Source: Thermoguttaceae bacterium (GTDB lineage Bacteria > Planctomycetota > Planctomycetia > Pirellulales > Thermoguttaceae). From it: a stretch of DNA of 11,961 bases. Under the pieces are notes generated by a model. That model was given only the letters and a program-made list of their open reading frames with translations, was not told where the DNA came from and did no database searches. Location: positions 1 to 11,961 of the forward strand of contig JAFTCU010000154.1 of assembly GCA_017454585.1 (NCBI GenBank). The letters are read 5' to 3'. Shown one piece after another: positions 1 through 7,496 of the stretch (its first letter is position 1; every line of letters begins with the position of its first letter). The position numbers and the translations under genes are program-made.

Positions 1-1659
1 GAGTTAGAAAAAGAAATCGCCCGGCTGAAGTCGCAAATCAGCCAACAGCGGTACGGCCTGGTCTGGCTTGACGTGCCGGAGGGGTTTGAAGGGGACAGTG
101 AAAACCGGATCCCGATTCTTGAGGAGGTCCCGGAAAAAGAGATCCACAACTCGGACGGCAAACCGTGCCACATTCTGATCGAGGGGGACAATTACCACGC
201 TCTGACGTGCCTGAACTACACCCACCGCGGCCGGGTGGACGTCATCTACATTGATCCGCCGTACAATACCGGGTCCGACGGTTTTACGTATCGTGACCGG
301 CGATTCCTGACCGAAAAGCCGGACGGAACGCCCGTGCCCAAGGACCACCCCTTGCGCCATTCCTACTGGCTTTCTTTCATGTCGAAACGTCTCGAACTGG
401 CCAAGAACCTCCTCTCCGACCGTGGCGTGATTTTCATTTCTATCGATGATAATGAGCAGGCGAATCTGAAACTGATGTGTGACAGGATTTTCGGAGAGGA
501 GAATTTTGTAGGTAATATTGATTGGGAATCCAAAACAAAATCTCAAAATACAGTAAGTGCTTTCAATAAATTACAGCCTAAAGTTGAACATATATTTTTG
601 TATTCCAAAAATGGTCGGCGTCGGTTTAATGTTAATACAATAGGTCAAAAAGTGTATGACCAGCAAGATGAAAGAGGAATTTATCGTTATCAAAGGGTGG
701 AATTGATGAACGCAAAAGGAGTTAGAGGAAGAGAATCTATGATCTTTCCTATACTCGGAATCGTTCCTCCGCAAGGTCGCCAATGGAAATTAGGACTGGA
801 AACAATTACAGAATACCAAGAAAGAGGAGACATTTTTCTCCTTGATGGAGTACCGACTTTAAAAATAAGGCCAGAAGATGAAAGAACCGAAATCTCTGAG
901 CCTTTTTGGGGATTTTTATCTAAAGAAATTGGAACGGCTGAAAGTGCAAAAAAGTATTTGACTTCGATTATGTATCCAATCGCGCACGGATTCGAAACCG
1001 TTAAGCCGGTAGAATTGGTACAAAGATTAATTTTTCATGGGTGCGTTAATAAATCCTCCACCATTCTCGACTTCTTCGCAGGTTCCGGCACGACCCTTCA
1101 CGCGACGATGAAACTCAACGAGGAGGACGGCGGAAATCGGCAGTGCATTCTCGTGCAGCTCGATGAAAACGGGATCTGCGAAAACGTCACCTACGAACGG
1201 AATCGGCGCGTCATGCAGGGGTACACCAACTCCAAGGGGGAGGCCGTTCCCGGGCTGGGGAACTCGCTGAAATACTACAGGACCGCGTTCGTCGGCAAGA
1301 ATCCGCCCCTGCGGGCGCTCGACAGTGACCGGCTGGAGCTGGCGTGCAAGGCCGGGAATTTGCTCGCGCTGGCGGAAAACACGCTCTTTGAGATCGAAAG
1401 GACCGAGGCGTTCCAGATTTTTACCGACGCCGCCGACCCGCAAAACGTCACGGCCATTTATTTTCTCGAGGACATTGACCGGCTGGAAGAGTTTCAGGCC
1501 CGTGTGGAAGCGCTCGCGGAACAGGCGGGAAAGGTCGCCGTGTACATTTTCAGCTGGGACGACGGGGCCATTTACGATTCCATGTTCGATGCGTGCCGGA
1601 ACGTGGAGGTCAAGTCCATTCCCCAGCCGATCCTGGAGATTTACCAGACGTTACAATAA
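1..1659 (+). CDS. mod: Type III restriction-modification methyltransferase subunit Mod, 5'-truncated by window edge
   Basis: This is the DNA adenine/cytosine-N4 methyltransferase and specificity subunit of a type III R-M system. The reading frame is open from base 1, so the true start lies upstream; an internal GTG at 73 is not the start because the upstream codons (a charged, coiled-coil-like stretch, then RYGLVWLDVPEG) fit the family. 552 codons are present; family members are usually about 550-650 residues. Catalytic motif IV, DPPYNTG, is at codons 85-91 (from base 253), and the AdoMet motif DFFAGSGTT at codons 357-365 (1069-1095). Motif IV before motif I marks the beta class, with the target-recognition domain between them. 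That middle part, about 505-1050, is AT-rich and holds all six in-frame AGA codons of the gene, suggesting recombinational exchange. The C-terminus (IPQPILEIYQ) is typical of type III Mod. The res gene follows after 59 bases. Whether it makes N6-adenine (usual for type III) cannot be read directly. Confidence 0.93.
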   Translation, partial: ELEKEIARLKSQISQQRYGLVWLDVPEGFEGDSENRIPILEEVPEKEIHNSDGKPCHILIEGDNYHALTCLNYTHRGRVDVIYIDPPYNTGSDGFTYRDRRFLTEKPDGTPVPKDHPLRHSYWLSFMSKRLELAKNLLSDRGVIFISIDDNEQANLKLMCDRIFGEENFVGNIDWESKTKSQNTVSAFNKLQPKVEHIFLYSKNGRRRFNVNTIGQKVYDQQDERGIYRYQRVELMNAKGVRGRESMIFPILGIVPPQGRQWKLGLETITEYQERGDIFLLDGVPTLKIRPEDERTEISEPFWGFLSKEIGTAESAKKYLTSIMYPIAHGFETVKPVELVQRLIFHGCVNKSSTILDFFAGSGTTLHATMKLNEEDGGNRQCILVQLDENGICENVTYERNRRVMQGYTNSKGEAVPGLGNSLKYYRTAFVGKNPPLRALDSDRLELACKAGNLLALAENTLFEIERTEAFQIFTDAADPQNVTAIYFLEDIDRLEEFQARVEALAEQAGKVAVYIFSWDDGAIYDSMFDACRNVEVKSIPQPILEIYQTLQ

Positions 1660-1688
1660 AGTATCGCCTCAGATTTTTCCCTTTTTTA

Positions 1689-1707
1689 ACGACGCTGGAA
1701 TCGTCGT
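1689..1707 (+). other. Short hairpin in the mod-res gap
   Basis: ACGACG (1689-1694) and CGTCGT (1702-1707) are perfect reverse complements with a 7-base loop, ending 11 bases before the res ATG. No T-run follows, so it is not a terminator. It lies where a ribosome binding site would be expected, so a role in limiting Res translation is possible. A 6-bp stem can also arise by chance. Confidence 0.35.
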
Positions 1708-1718
1708 CCCCGAATAAA

Positions 1719-4097
1719 ATGAAAGCATTAGATTTTCAGGAAAAAGCCGTCACGGAACTGATCACTTGTTTCAAAAAGCTCTGGGCCACCGGGAGGTCCG
1801 GGCTGGAGATCGTGTTCAAGTCGCCGACAGGGAGCGGGAAAACGTTTATGGTCTCGGATTTTATCCGCCAGATGAACCACCAGCCGGATTGGGACTGGGA
1901 TAAGGCGTGGATCTGGGTCACGTTTTCGGACGACCTGGCGATGCAAAGCCGGCAGAAGTTTCAGGACTATTTCGTCCCGAATCAGGAAAATCGGCTTTTG
2001 ACGCTCGCGGACATCAACTGCGGGAAGCTGCAGAAAAACGACATCCTGTTCATGAACTGGCAGAAGCTTGTTTCGCGGAAAGCGGAAAACCGCCGTCTGC
2101 GCCGCCCCGAAGACGAGCGAATGTTCAAGGAAAACGGCTGTTACTTTGAAGACCTGATCGAAAATACGCGAAATGACGGGCGGGAGATCATCCTCGTCAT
2201 CGATGAAAGCCACAAAAACGTCACGGATTCGGCCAGACGTGACGTGATCGATCCGATCCGTCCGCGTATTCTGTTGAAGGTTTCCGCCACGCCGGAACGT
2301 ATTCCGACGGCTGAGGAAGTTGCCAATCGGTGGGCCGCGTTCGTCAAGGTACAGCGGGAGACGGTGGTCGAGGAAGGTCTCATCAAGGAGCGTATCGTCT
2401 GCCAGACGGATGAAGACCTGCGCCGACATCAGGCGGAAGACCTGGATAAGCTGCTGCTCGAATTGGCGATGAGCCGTCAATCGGATCTGCGCCGGGAATA
2501 CCAGCGTCTTGGGCGAAACGTCAATCCGCTGGTACTCATTCAGCTCCCCAATGACGACCGCAAACTTTCCGCGATGGGGGTTCAGACCAAGGAACAGATC
2601 GTGACGGAATTTCTTCAAAACCGGGGAATTTCTGAAAACCGGATCGCGTACTGGTTTGACCAGCGGCGGGAGAATATGGACTTCATCGAGGCGAATGATT
2701 CGGAGGTCGATTTTCTTCTGTTCAAACAGGCCGCCGGGACGGGGTGGGACTGCCCCCGCGCCCAGGTTTTGGTCATGTACCGGGAAATCACTTCCCCAAC
2801 GTTCTACACTCAGACTGTCGGGCGGATCCTACGGATGCCGGAACCCAGGGAGAAGGAAATTTACGCCCACGCGCCGATGCTGCGGGTGGGATACCTCTTC
2901 ACTAATTACAATCGGGAGGAAGTTCAACTCCCGGACCAGACCAAAAATGACCCGAAAACGACGTTTATTTCAGAAAACCGGTTTGGGGAGGATTTACGTC
3001 TTCACGAAAAACTGAAAACGACGTTTTTGTCCCGCGTTGATTACGGCGATATTGGGGAAGTGAGGACGTTTCAGCGCAGTATGCGCGCGTCGTTTGACCG
3101 GTTTTTCGGGATCGGGGAAACCGGAATGTCGGCGAAAAACGCCGGAAAACTGGAAGCCAAGGGGATCGATTTGGACCCGAGACTGACGAATAAGCTCATC
3201 GTGAACACGGAGATTGAGAATTTCGATAACATCCAGATCGAAATGAAGGAAAAAGGCAACGACACGGAATTCGAGATCTCGACGCACGACGTAGAGAAGA
3301 TTTTCACCCTTTTTTGCGTTCAGCTTTTGCGGGAGCAAGGGCCGGAAACGAAAATCACCAACGTCGCCCGTTCCTGGGGACCGTTCAAGAGCATGCTGCG
3401 CTCGTGGCTCGGGAAGACGCTCAACGCCGACAGTGATTACTACTACCGGGTTTTCATTAAAGACATTCAGAAGGATGGGCACAGCGTTTTCCGCCAGGCC
3501 ATTACGCAATCCCTGAAAGAATACCGCCCGGTATTGGAAGAGTATCTGGAGAAACGTAATCAGGAAAATGAGCGCCGAAACGCCGAACAGTTTGTGATTC
3601 GCAGGAATTATTATTTCACGGACGATTACGAGGAACTGGAGGTCCGGCGCAGTCTGCTCCAACCGTTTTACATCAGAAAGGATTACCCCGGGCGGGATAA
3701 TGAGGAAGCTTTCGTCAAATTTCTGGATGATTGGGATCAAGTTGATTGGTGGTTTAAAAACGCGGACTCGGGAAAAGACGGCTTCGCATTGAAATACCAC
3801 GATTCCACTTCCGAAACTGACAGACTTTTTTACCCGGACTGGATCGTAAAGTTTCAGGATGGACGATACGGCATTTTTGACACGAAAAAAGGACAAACGG
3901 CCAATTCCCAGGAAACCAGGGATAAGGCGGAAGCCCTGCAGACTTTCCTTCAGCGGCTCGAACAGGAAATTCAGGAGCCGGTTTTCTTCGGAGGGATCGT
4001 CGTCCATGAAAATGGATTGTGGTATTTGAATCAGGAGACGAAATACACTTCACCGATTCCAAACATCAACGAGGACTGGCACGTATTGGGGGACTGA
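1719..4097 (+). CDS. res: Type III restriction-modification helicase/nuclease subunit Res
   Basis: This 792-residue protein is the ATP-dependent translocase/endonuclease partner of Mod; the complex cleaves DNA near unmethylated sites. Superfamily 2 helicase motifs run in order: Walker A SPTGSGKT (residues 35-42), DESH (162-165), SAT (189-191), AAGTGWDCPRA (338-348) and the arginine-finger motif QTVGRILRM (365-373). The C-terminus carries a PD-(D/E)XK nuclease: FYPDW with D707, then GIFDTKKG with D721 and K723. All key residues look intact. ATG 1719 is chosen because the text from there (MKALDFQEKAV) matches the usual N-terminus. The frame stays open upstream into mod (to 1593), but there is no ATG, GTG or TTG between the mod stop and 1719. 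No clear Shine-Dalgarno precedes it, and a 6-bp hairpin sits just upstream, so translation may depend on mod readthrough coupling. Length is somewhat short of the 900-1000 residues of classic Res proteins such as EcoP15I. Confidence 0.93.
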   Translation: MKALDFQEKAVTELITCFKKLWATGRSGLEIVFKSPTGSGKTFMVSDFIRQMNHQPDWDWDKAWIWVTFSDDLAMQSRQKFQDYFVPNQENRLLTLADINCGKLQKNDILFMNWQKLVSRKAENRRLRRPEDERMFKENGCYFEDLIENTRNDGREIILVIDESHKNVTDSARRDVIDPIRPRILLKVSATPERIPTAEEVANRWAAFVKVQRETVVEEGLIKERIVCQTDEDLRRHQAEDLDKLLLELAMSRQSDLRREYQRLGRNVNPLVLIQLPNDDRKLSAMGVQTKEQIVTEFLQNRGISENRIAYWFDQRRENMDFIEANDSEVDFLLFKQAAGTGWDCPRAQVLVMYREITSPTFYTQTVGRILRMPEPREKEIYAHAPMLRVGYLFTNYNREEVQLPDQTKNDPKTTFISENRFGEDLRLHEKLKTTFLSRVDYGDIGEVRTFQRSMRASFDRFFGIGETGMSAKNAGKLEAKGIDLDPRLTNKLIVNTEIENFDNIQIEMKEKGNDTEFEISTHDVEKIFTLFCVQLLREQGPETKITNVARSWGPFKSMLRSWLGKTLNADSDYYYRVFIKDIQKDGHSVFRQAITQSLKEYRPVLEEYLEKRNQENERRNAEQFVIRRNYYFTDDYEELEVRRSLLQPFYIRKDYPGRDNEEAFVKFLDDWDQVDWWFKNADSGKDGFALKYHDSTSETDRLFYPDWIVKFQDGRYGIFDTKKGQTANSQETRDKAEALQTFLQRLEQEIQEPVFFGGIVVHENGLWYLNQETKYTSPIPNINEDWHVLGD

Positions 4098-4188
4098 TGA
4101 GGCGAAATTTCGAGGAGGCTCACGAACAGGCCGCAAAAAATTTCCCCCTCCCCCTCGCTTTTTCTCCATAATTTGGTAAAATTTTATA

Positions 4189-4209
4189 GATTTCCGGTTT
4201 CAGGTTTCC
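4189..4209. repeat. Three tandem heptamers, GATTTCC-GGTTTCA-GGTTTCC
   Basis: Three consecutive 7-base units lie in the 165-base gap between res and cysC, with consensus GGTTTCM. The first unit differs at its second base, and the final base alternates C/A/C. The gap is otherwise AT-rich, and I see no convincing terminator for res in it. A related but degenerate TGAA-based series (the complementary sense) lies at 7324-7349. Function is unknown; the pattern resembles the short tandem heptanucleotide repeats known from intergenic regions of other bacterial groups such as cyanobacteria. Confidence 0.5.
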
Positions 4210-4262
4210 GAAATATAGGAATAATAAATAATTTTGTCAATTTAATTAATGTGGAGATAAAA

Positions 4263-4922
4263 ATGGCTATTGAAGAAAAAGTCGAAGTCGTGTGGCATGA
4301 AAATTCCGTTTCTCGCGCGGACCGGGAGAAGCTCAACGGGAACAAAGGCGGGATCCTTTGGTTCACCGGTTTGAGCGCCTGTGGGAAAAGCACCGTCGCG
4401 AACGTTCTGGACCACAAGCTCAACCAGATGGGCGTTCACAGCGTCGTGCTCGACGGCGATAACGTCCGCCACGGGCTGAACGCCGCTCCGAAAATGCTTC
4501 TCGACGTCCACGGTGAGGAATTCGCCAAGCGTTTTGGACTCGGTTTCTCCGCGCAGGACCGTGAGGAAAATATCCGCCGCATCGGCGCCGTCGCCAACCT
4601 TTTCGCCAATGCCGGCATTTTGGCCATCACGGCTTTCATCAGTCCCTACCGCGTGGACCGTGACCGCGTTCGCGCCAAGGCCGCTGAGGGCGATTTCGTC
4701 GAGATCTTCGTCGATACGCCGCTGGAAGTCTGCGAGCAGCGCGACCCGAAGGGAATGTACAAAAAAGCCCGCGCGGGCGAGATCAAGGGTTTCACTGGCA
4801 TCGACGACCCGTACGAAGCGCCGCTGAACCCGGAGATCGTCCTGAAAGGCGCCGAGAAGTCTCCGGAAGCGCTGGCCGACGAAGTGATCGAGTATCTGAA
4901 AAAGACCGGCAAGATCGCGTGA
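4263..4922 (+). CDS. cysC: Adenylyl-sulfate kinase (APS kinase)
   Basis: This 219-residue cytosolic kinase phosphorylates the 3'-OH of APS to give PAPS, the sulfate donor for assimilation or sulfation. It shows a P-loop GLSACGKST (canonical form GLSGSGKST), the [10 protein letters not shown] motif, [18 protein letters not shown] and the [19 protein letters not shown] block, all typical of CysC. Between HGLN and GFS it carries about 16 extra residues compared with E. coli CysC, an insert I associate with planctomycete homologues. ATG 4263 is chosen because a GGAG (4253-4256) sits 6 bases upstream and MAIEEK begins the conserved part; the frame is open back to 4173, but that stretch is AT-rich and unlike the family. 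No cysD, cysN or PAPS reductase is next to it, so it looks like a stand-alone gene. Identity is firm; whether PAPS goes to assimilation or sulfotransferases is not visible. Confidence 0.95.
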   Translation: MAIEEKVEVVWHENSVSRADREKLNGNKGGILWFTGLSACGKSTVANVLDHKLNQMGVHSVVLDGDNVRHGLNAAPKMLLDVHGEEFAKRFGLGFSAQDREENIRRIGAVANLFANAGILAITAFISPYRVDRDRVRAKAAEGDFVEIFVDTPLEVCEQRDPKGMYKKARAGEIKGFTGIDDPYEAPLNPEIVLKGAEKSPEALADEVIEYLKKTGKIA

Positions 4923-4929
4923 GTTTTTA

Positions 4930-4972
4930 AGTAGTCAGTGGTCAGTAGTCAGAGCGCAGACTACTGACTACT
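4930..4972. repeat. Heptamer repeat array forming an inverted-repeat hairpin
   Basis: Three direct 7-base units (AGTAGTC, AGTGGTC, AGTAGTC at 4930-4950) are followed by an 8-base loop region and two inverted units (GACTACT twice, 4959-4972). Together they can fold into a stem of 14 pairs (4937-4950 with 4959-4972, one G-T pair) with loop AGAGCGCA. It begins 7 bases after the cysC stop. It is flanked by TTTTTA on the left and TAAAAATTT on the right, but there is no direct T-run after the stem on either strand, so it is not a classic terminator, although it could still end or stabilise cysC transcripts. Confidence 0.75.
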
Positions 4973-5002
4973 AAAAATTTCTGAAATTTTTTCAAAAATC
5001 TC

Positions 5003-5030
5003 TTGCAAAATTCCGGATTCTGTGTAAAAT
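5003..5030 (+). promoter_or_regulatory. Sigma70-like promoter for the PEP-CTERM protein gene
   Basis: TTGCAA (5003-5008; 4 of 6 to TTGACA) and TAAAAT (5025-5030; 5 of 6 to TATAAT) are separated by 16 bases in an AT-rich stretch. A start site near 5037 would leave a leader of about 24 bases containing the AAGGAG ribosome site. Position and spacing fit, but housekeeping promoter consensus in this lineage is assumed, not known. Confidence 0.5.
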
Positions 5031-5060
5031 ATTCTTGATGTTAATTCAAGGAGTAATTCT

Positions 5061-7244
5061 ATGAACGTCCAAAAAGTATCCATTTCGTTCCTGTTTGCTG
5101 CCCTTTTCGTCGTGGGAAGCTGGTCTGGCGCCGCGTTTGCCGTGGTTTATGATTCCGACCAGGAGGGGGGCGTCACCATCACGGCAGTCGCTGCCGGTGA
5201 CTCGCTCATAGGTTCCGGCACGGCCACCTATTCCTCGACCAGTACCGGAACGGATTGGAGCCTTTATAATATGGACGCCTCCGCCTTCACCGGGACGGAA
5301 ATCCTCACGAAAGGCCGTTTCAGGGTGAGAGCGCAGTCCCAGCTGGGAAGCAGTGAAACGCCCCCGACCATCATCGTTCAGGACGGCGCGCATCTGTGGC
5401 TCATCCAGGACGGTGTAACTCCGGACATTACGGCCAATATTACGATTTCCGGCCACGGGAGGGACCCGAACAATCAGAACGGTCTGGGCGCGATCCGTTT
5501 CGAAAATAACTCATATCTCAGGGGTTCCGTGACGCTCGCGGCGGACTCAACCATCAGCACGTTCTATAGTTCGCAGACCGAAGCCTATAAAATCCTGTAT
5601 TCCACCGTCGCTTTGGAAGGGCACACGCTTTACTTGGGTTCCAGCCCGAACCATAATCCGAACCAGTGGCAAAGTCAGGATTACTGGTTCACCGGCCTGA
5701 CCGTTTCGGGCAAGGTCTCCGGCTCCGGGAAACTCGTCATTAATAATACGTCGGGCAAGAGCAATATTCTTCTTTCCAACGTGGAAAACGATTTCACCGC
5801 GCCGATCGAAGTCCTTCACGGCTCGCTGCAAGTCAACGATGTGCGGGCGCTGGGCCAGACGACCCAAATCACGGTGAGAAATTCCGGGAACCTTACCGTT
5901 GCCACGGGTTCGGGAACGATCTCCGGTCTGACGATCGACATGGAAAGCGGCAGTACCGCCCAGCTCAGCGGCAGTGGGATCACGAACACGGCGGTGAGTT
6001 TGCCCGAGGGCGCGACGCTGACCGTGAGTTCTGCCGTGGGACTGACCATCACCGGAAACGGAACCGTCGTGCGCGGGACGGAAGACGGCTTCAACAACCT
6101 GAACGCGACGAACTTCCACGGTACGGTCCAGCTGACCTCTGGCCGTGCGAGGATCGCGAACCAGTCCAAACTCGGCGCGACGGACGTGACGGTGAATGTC
6201 CCCAGCGGCGCGCAGCTCTGGCTCATCGGTGCGGGAACCGTCACCGGAACGTTCAACATTGCTGGCGATGGCTATGGCACGGTCACTTCAAATGACCAAT
6301 TAGGAGCCGTTCGCCTCGAAACGAACAGCAGTATGGCCGGCCAGATCAACCTTGATGCGAATGCCACGATTTCGACCTGGTACAATCAAGAGACTTCCAA
6401 AAAGATCTTGGCCAATGTAAACCTGAACGAGTACACGCTCACGCTTGGCGCTCCGTCCTCGAAAGACATGGGGGCGTGGATCGAGACGGAAACGCAAAAC
6501 CGGCAGTTTACCATGCTGACGGTCCAGGGTGAGATTTCCGGCACGGGCGGTCTGCACATTAATAACCAGAAGCCCGTTTATCTGAAAACGGCCGCCGATT
6601 ACACCGGCGCGACGACGATCCAGTACGGCGAGTTTGCGCTCGATGCGGCCGACGCGATCGCCTTGTCTTCTTCCGTTAGCGTGGCGGAGGGCGGAAGTGT
6701 GACTTTTTCGCAGGACCAGACACTACAGAACCTTTCCGGCGCGGGTAATGTCACGGGTACGGCGGGCAATAACCTGACCCTGAAGTACACCGGAACGGGA
6801 AGCGACGCTTTTACCGGGAAAATCACGCTTGGCGAAGGCGGAAAACTCACGTACATTAATGACTCGGATGCCGGCCGCCAGACGCAGGTCAACAATCTCG
6901 TGACCGACACGCTGACGATCGGTTTTACGGCGAACAGCGCGGACGAATTCCTCGTGGATTCGTTTGCCATCACTGATGTGGGGCAGATCCAGATGAAGGA
7001 CCTGGGCGAAGATACGCCCCTGGCGGGTCTGAATTACCCGATCATCAAATCGGCCGGCGGACTTCCTGAATTTGATGACTGGACGAGTCTTCTGACCGAT
7101 GCAAGCCGTGGAAACTGGTACTTGTACGCGAGCGGCGATACGCTCTTCGCGGCGGTCGATGGAAGTACGGTACCGGAACCCTCGGCGTGGCTTTTGCTTC
7201 TGCTCGGCGTGTTCTTCCTGCGGCGGGCGGGAAAACGGCAGTGA
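5061..7244 (+). CDS. Exported beta-repeat protein with PEP-CTERM sorting signal
   Basis: This 727-residue protein of unknown specific function starts at ATG 5061 behind AAGGAG (7-base spacer). Residues 1-27 form a Sec signal peptide (K5, hydrophobic core, cleavage after AAFA). The body is rich in Gly, Thr, Ser and Asn, with many short beta-strand phrases; NDFTAPIEVLHGSLQV (about 243-258) and ADYTGATTIQYGEFAL (about 512-527) resemble autotransporter-associated beta-strand repeats. Residues about 80-265 and 352-535 are diverged copies of one another. The tail (704-727) has VPEP, a hydrophobic helix and basic RR/KR: a PEP-CTERM signal recognised by an exosortase that processes and releases or anchors the protein at the surface. 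A promoter before it and a strong terminator after it suggest a single-gene unit. An extracellular right-handed beta-helix with adhesive or matrix role is inference. Confidence 0.9.
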   Translation: MNVQKVSISFLFAALFVVGSWSGAAFAVVYDSDQEGGVTITAVAAGDSLIGSGTATYSSTSTGTDWSLYNMDASAFTGTEILTKGRFRVRAQSQLGSSETPPTIIVQDGAHLWLIQDGVTPDITANITISGHGRDPNNQNGLGAIRFENNSYLRGSVTLAADSTISTFYSSQTEAYKILYSTVALEGHTLYLGSSPNHNPNQWQSQDYWFTGLTVSGKVSGSGKLVINNTSGKSNILLSNVENDFTAPIEVLHGSLQVNDVRALGQTTQITVRNSGNLTVATGSGTISGLTIDMESGSTAQLSGSGITNTAVSLPEGATLTVSSAVGLTITGNGTVVRGTEDGFNNLNATNFHGTVQLTSGRARIANQSKLGATDVTVNVPSGAQLWLIGAGTVTGTFNIAGDGYGTVTSNDQLGAVRLETNSSMAGQINLDANATISTWYNQETSKKILANVNLNEYTLTLGAPSSKDMGAWIETETQNRQFTMLTVQGEISGTGGLHINNQKPVYLKTAADYTGATTIQYGEFALDAADAIALSSSVSVAEGGSVTFSQDQTLQNLSGAGNVTGTAGNNLTLKYTGTGSDAFTGKITLGEGGKLTYINDSDAGRQTQVNNLVTDTLTIGFTANSADEFLVDSFAITDVGQIQMKDLGEDTPLAGLNYPIIKSAGGLPEFDDWTSLLTDASRGNWYLYASGDTLFAAVDGSTVPEPSAWLLLLLGVFFLRRAGKRQ
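5298..6665 (+). repeat. Internal protein duplication of about 185 residues
   Basis: Copy A (residues about 80-265) and copy B (about 352-535) align along their length. Paired phrases include KGRFRVRAQSQLG / SGRARIANQSKLG, GAHLWLI / GAQLWLI, GLGAIRFENNS / QLGAVRLETNS, LAADSTISTFY / LDANATISTWY, KILYSTVALEGHTLYLG / KILANVNLNEYTLTLG and GLTVSGKVSGSGKLVINN / MLTVQGEISGTGGLHINN. Boundaries are by eye. The copies are diverged enough that this is an old duplication, not a recent slippage event. Confidence 0.85.
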
Positions 7245-7253
7245 ATCCTGCGT

Positions 7254-7289
7254 GGGGACGGAGCTTTCAAAGCCGTCCCCGTTTTTTTT
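7254..7289 (+). terminator. Rho-independent terminator after the PEP-CTERM gene
   Basis: GGGGACGG (7254-7261) pairs perfectly with CCGTCCCC (7273-7280); the inner CTT/AAG can extend the fold. One G, then eight T (7282-7289), follow. It begins 9 bases after the stop codon and is the clearest terminator in the window. Confidence 0.93.
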
Positions 7290-7446
7290 GTGCGAAATGA
7301 ACGAATTGCGGGCTTGAATGTCTTGAACCTGAACATGAAACCTGAAAAGTTCTAAAAAAATCTAAAAAATTCCCCACCCCCTACTTCCTAAAACACCCTT
7401 TTCGCTGTATATTGAAGATTAATCGTTTTTTTACCGAAAATTGAAG

Positions 7447-7462
7447 GGGAGGATTGTCTCCC
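7447..7462 (+). promoter_or_regulatory. Possible leader hairpin covering a Shine-Dalgarno-like GGGGAGG
   Basis: GGGAG (7447-7451) and CTCCC (7458-7462) are complementary around a 6-base loop. The purine-rich AAGGGGAGG here would be a strong ribosome site, but it lies 14 bases before an in-frame TTG (7467) and 44 before the preferred ATG (7497). It may be a control hairpin of the partner-switch operon, or a chance match. Confidence 0.3.
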
Positions 7463-7496
7463 GATTTTGGTAAACAGAAAATTAATGGTGGTCCGT

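Noticed and set aside
1593..1718. N-terminal extension of Res overlapping the end of mod
   Set aside because: The extra residues read out of frame through mod's conserved C-terminus and do not resemble Res; the family N-terminus begins at MKALDFQ (1719).
2994..4007. Long antisense open frame opposite res (337 codons), and a similar one at 1728-2618
   Set aside because: They lie entirely within a well-supported gene and encode no recognisable domain; codon bias of the sense gene removes stops on the other strand.
4103..4112. Perfect palindrome CGAAATTTCG just after the res stop
   Set aside because: A 10-base palindrome without a loop or T-run is expected by chance several times in a window this size.
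4173..4262. N-terminal extension of APS kinase
   Set aside because: The stretch is AT-rich, contains the heptamer repeat, and a good GGAG lies before ATG 4263.
4098..4262. Search for a terminator of the mod-res operon
   Set aside because: No GC-rich stem followed by a T-run is present; the C-rich run near 4143-4157 has no complementary partner close by.
7408..7413. TATATT as a -10 box for the partner-switch operon
   Set aside because: No acceptable -35 hexamer at the right distance; AT-rich chance match cannot be excluded.
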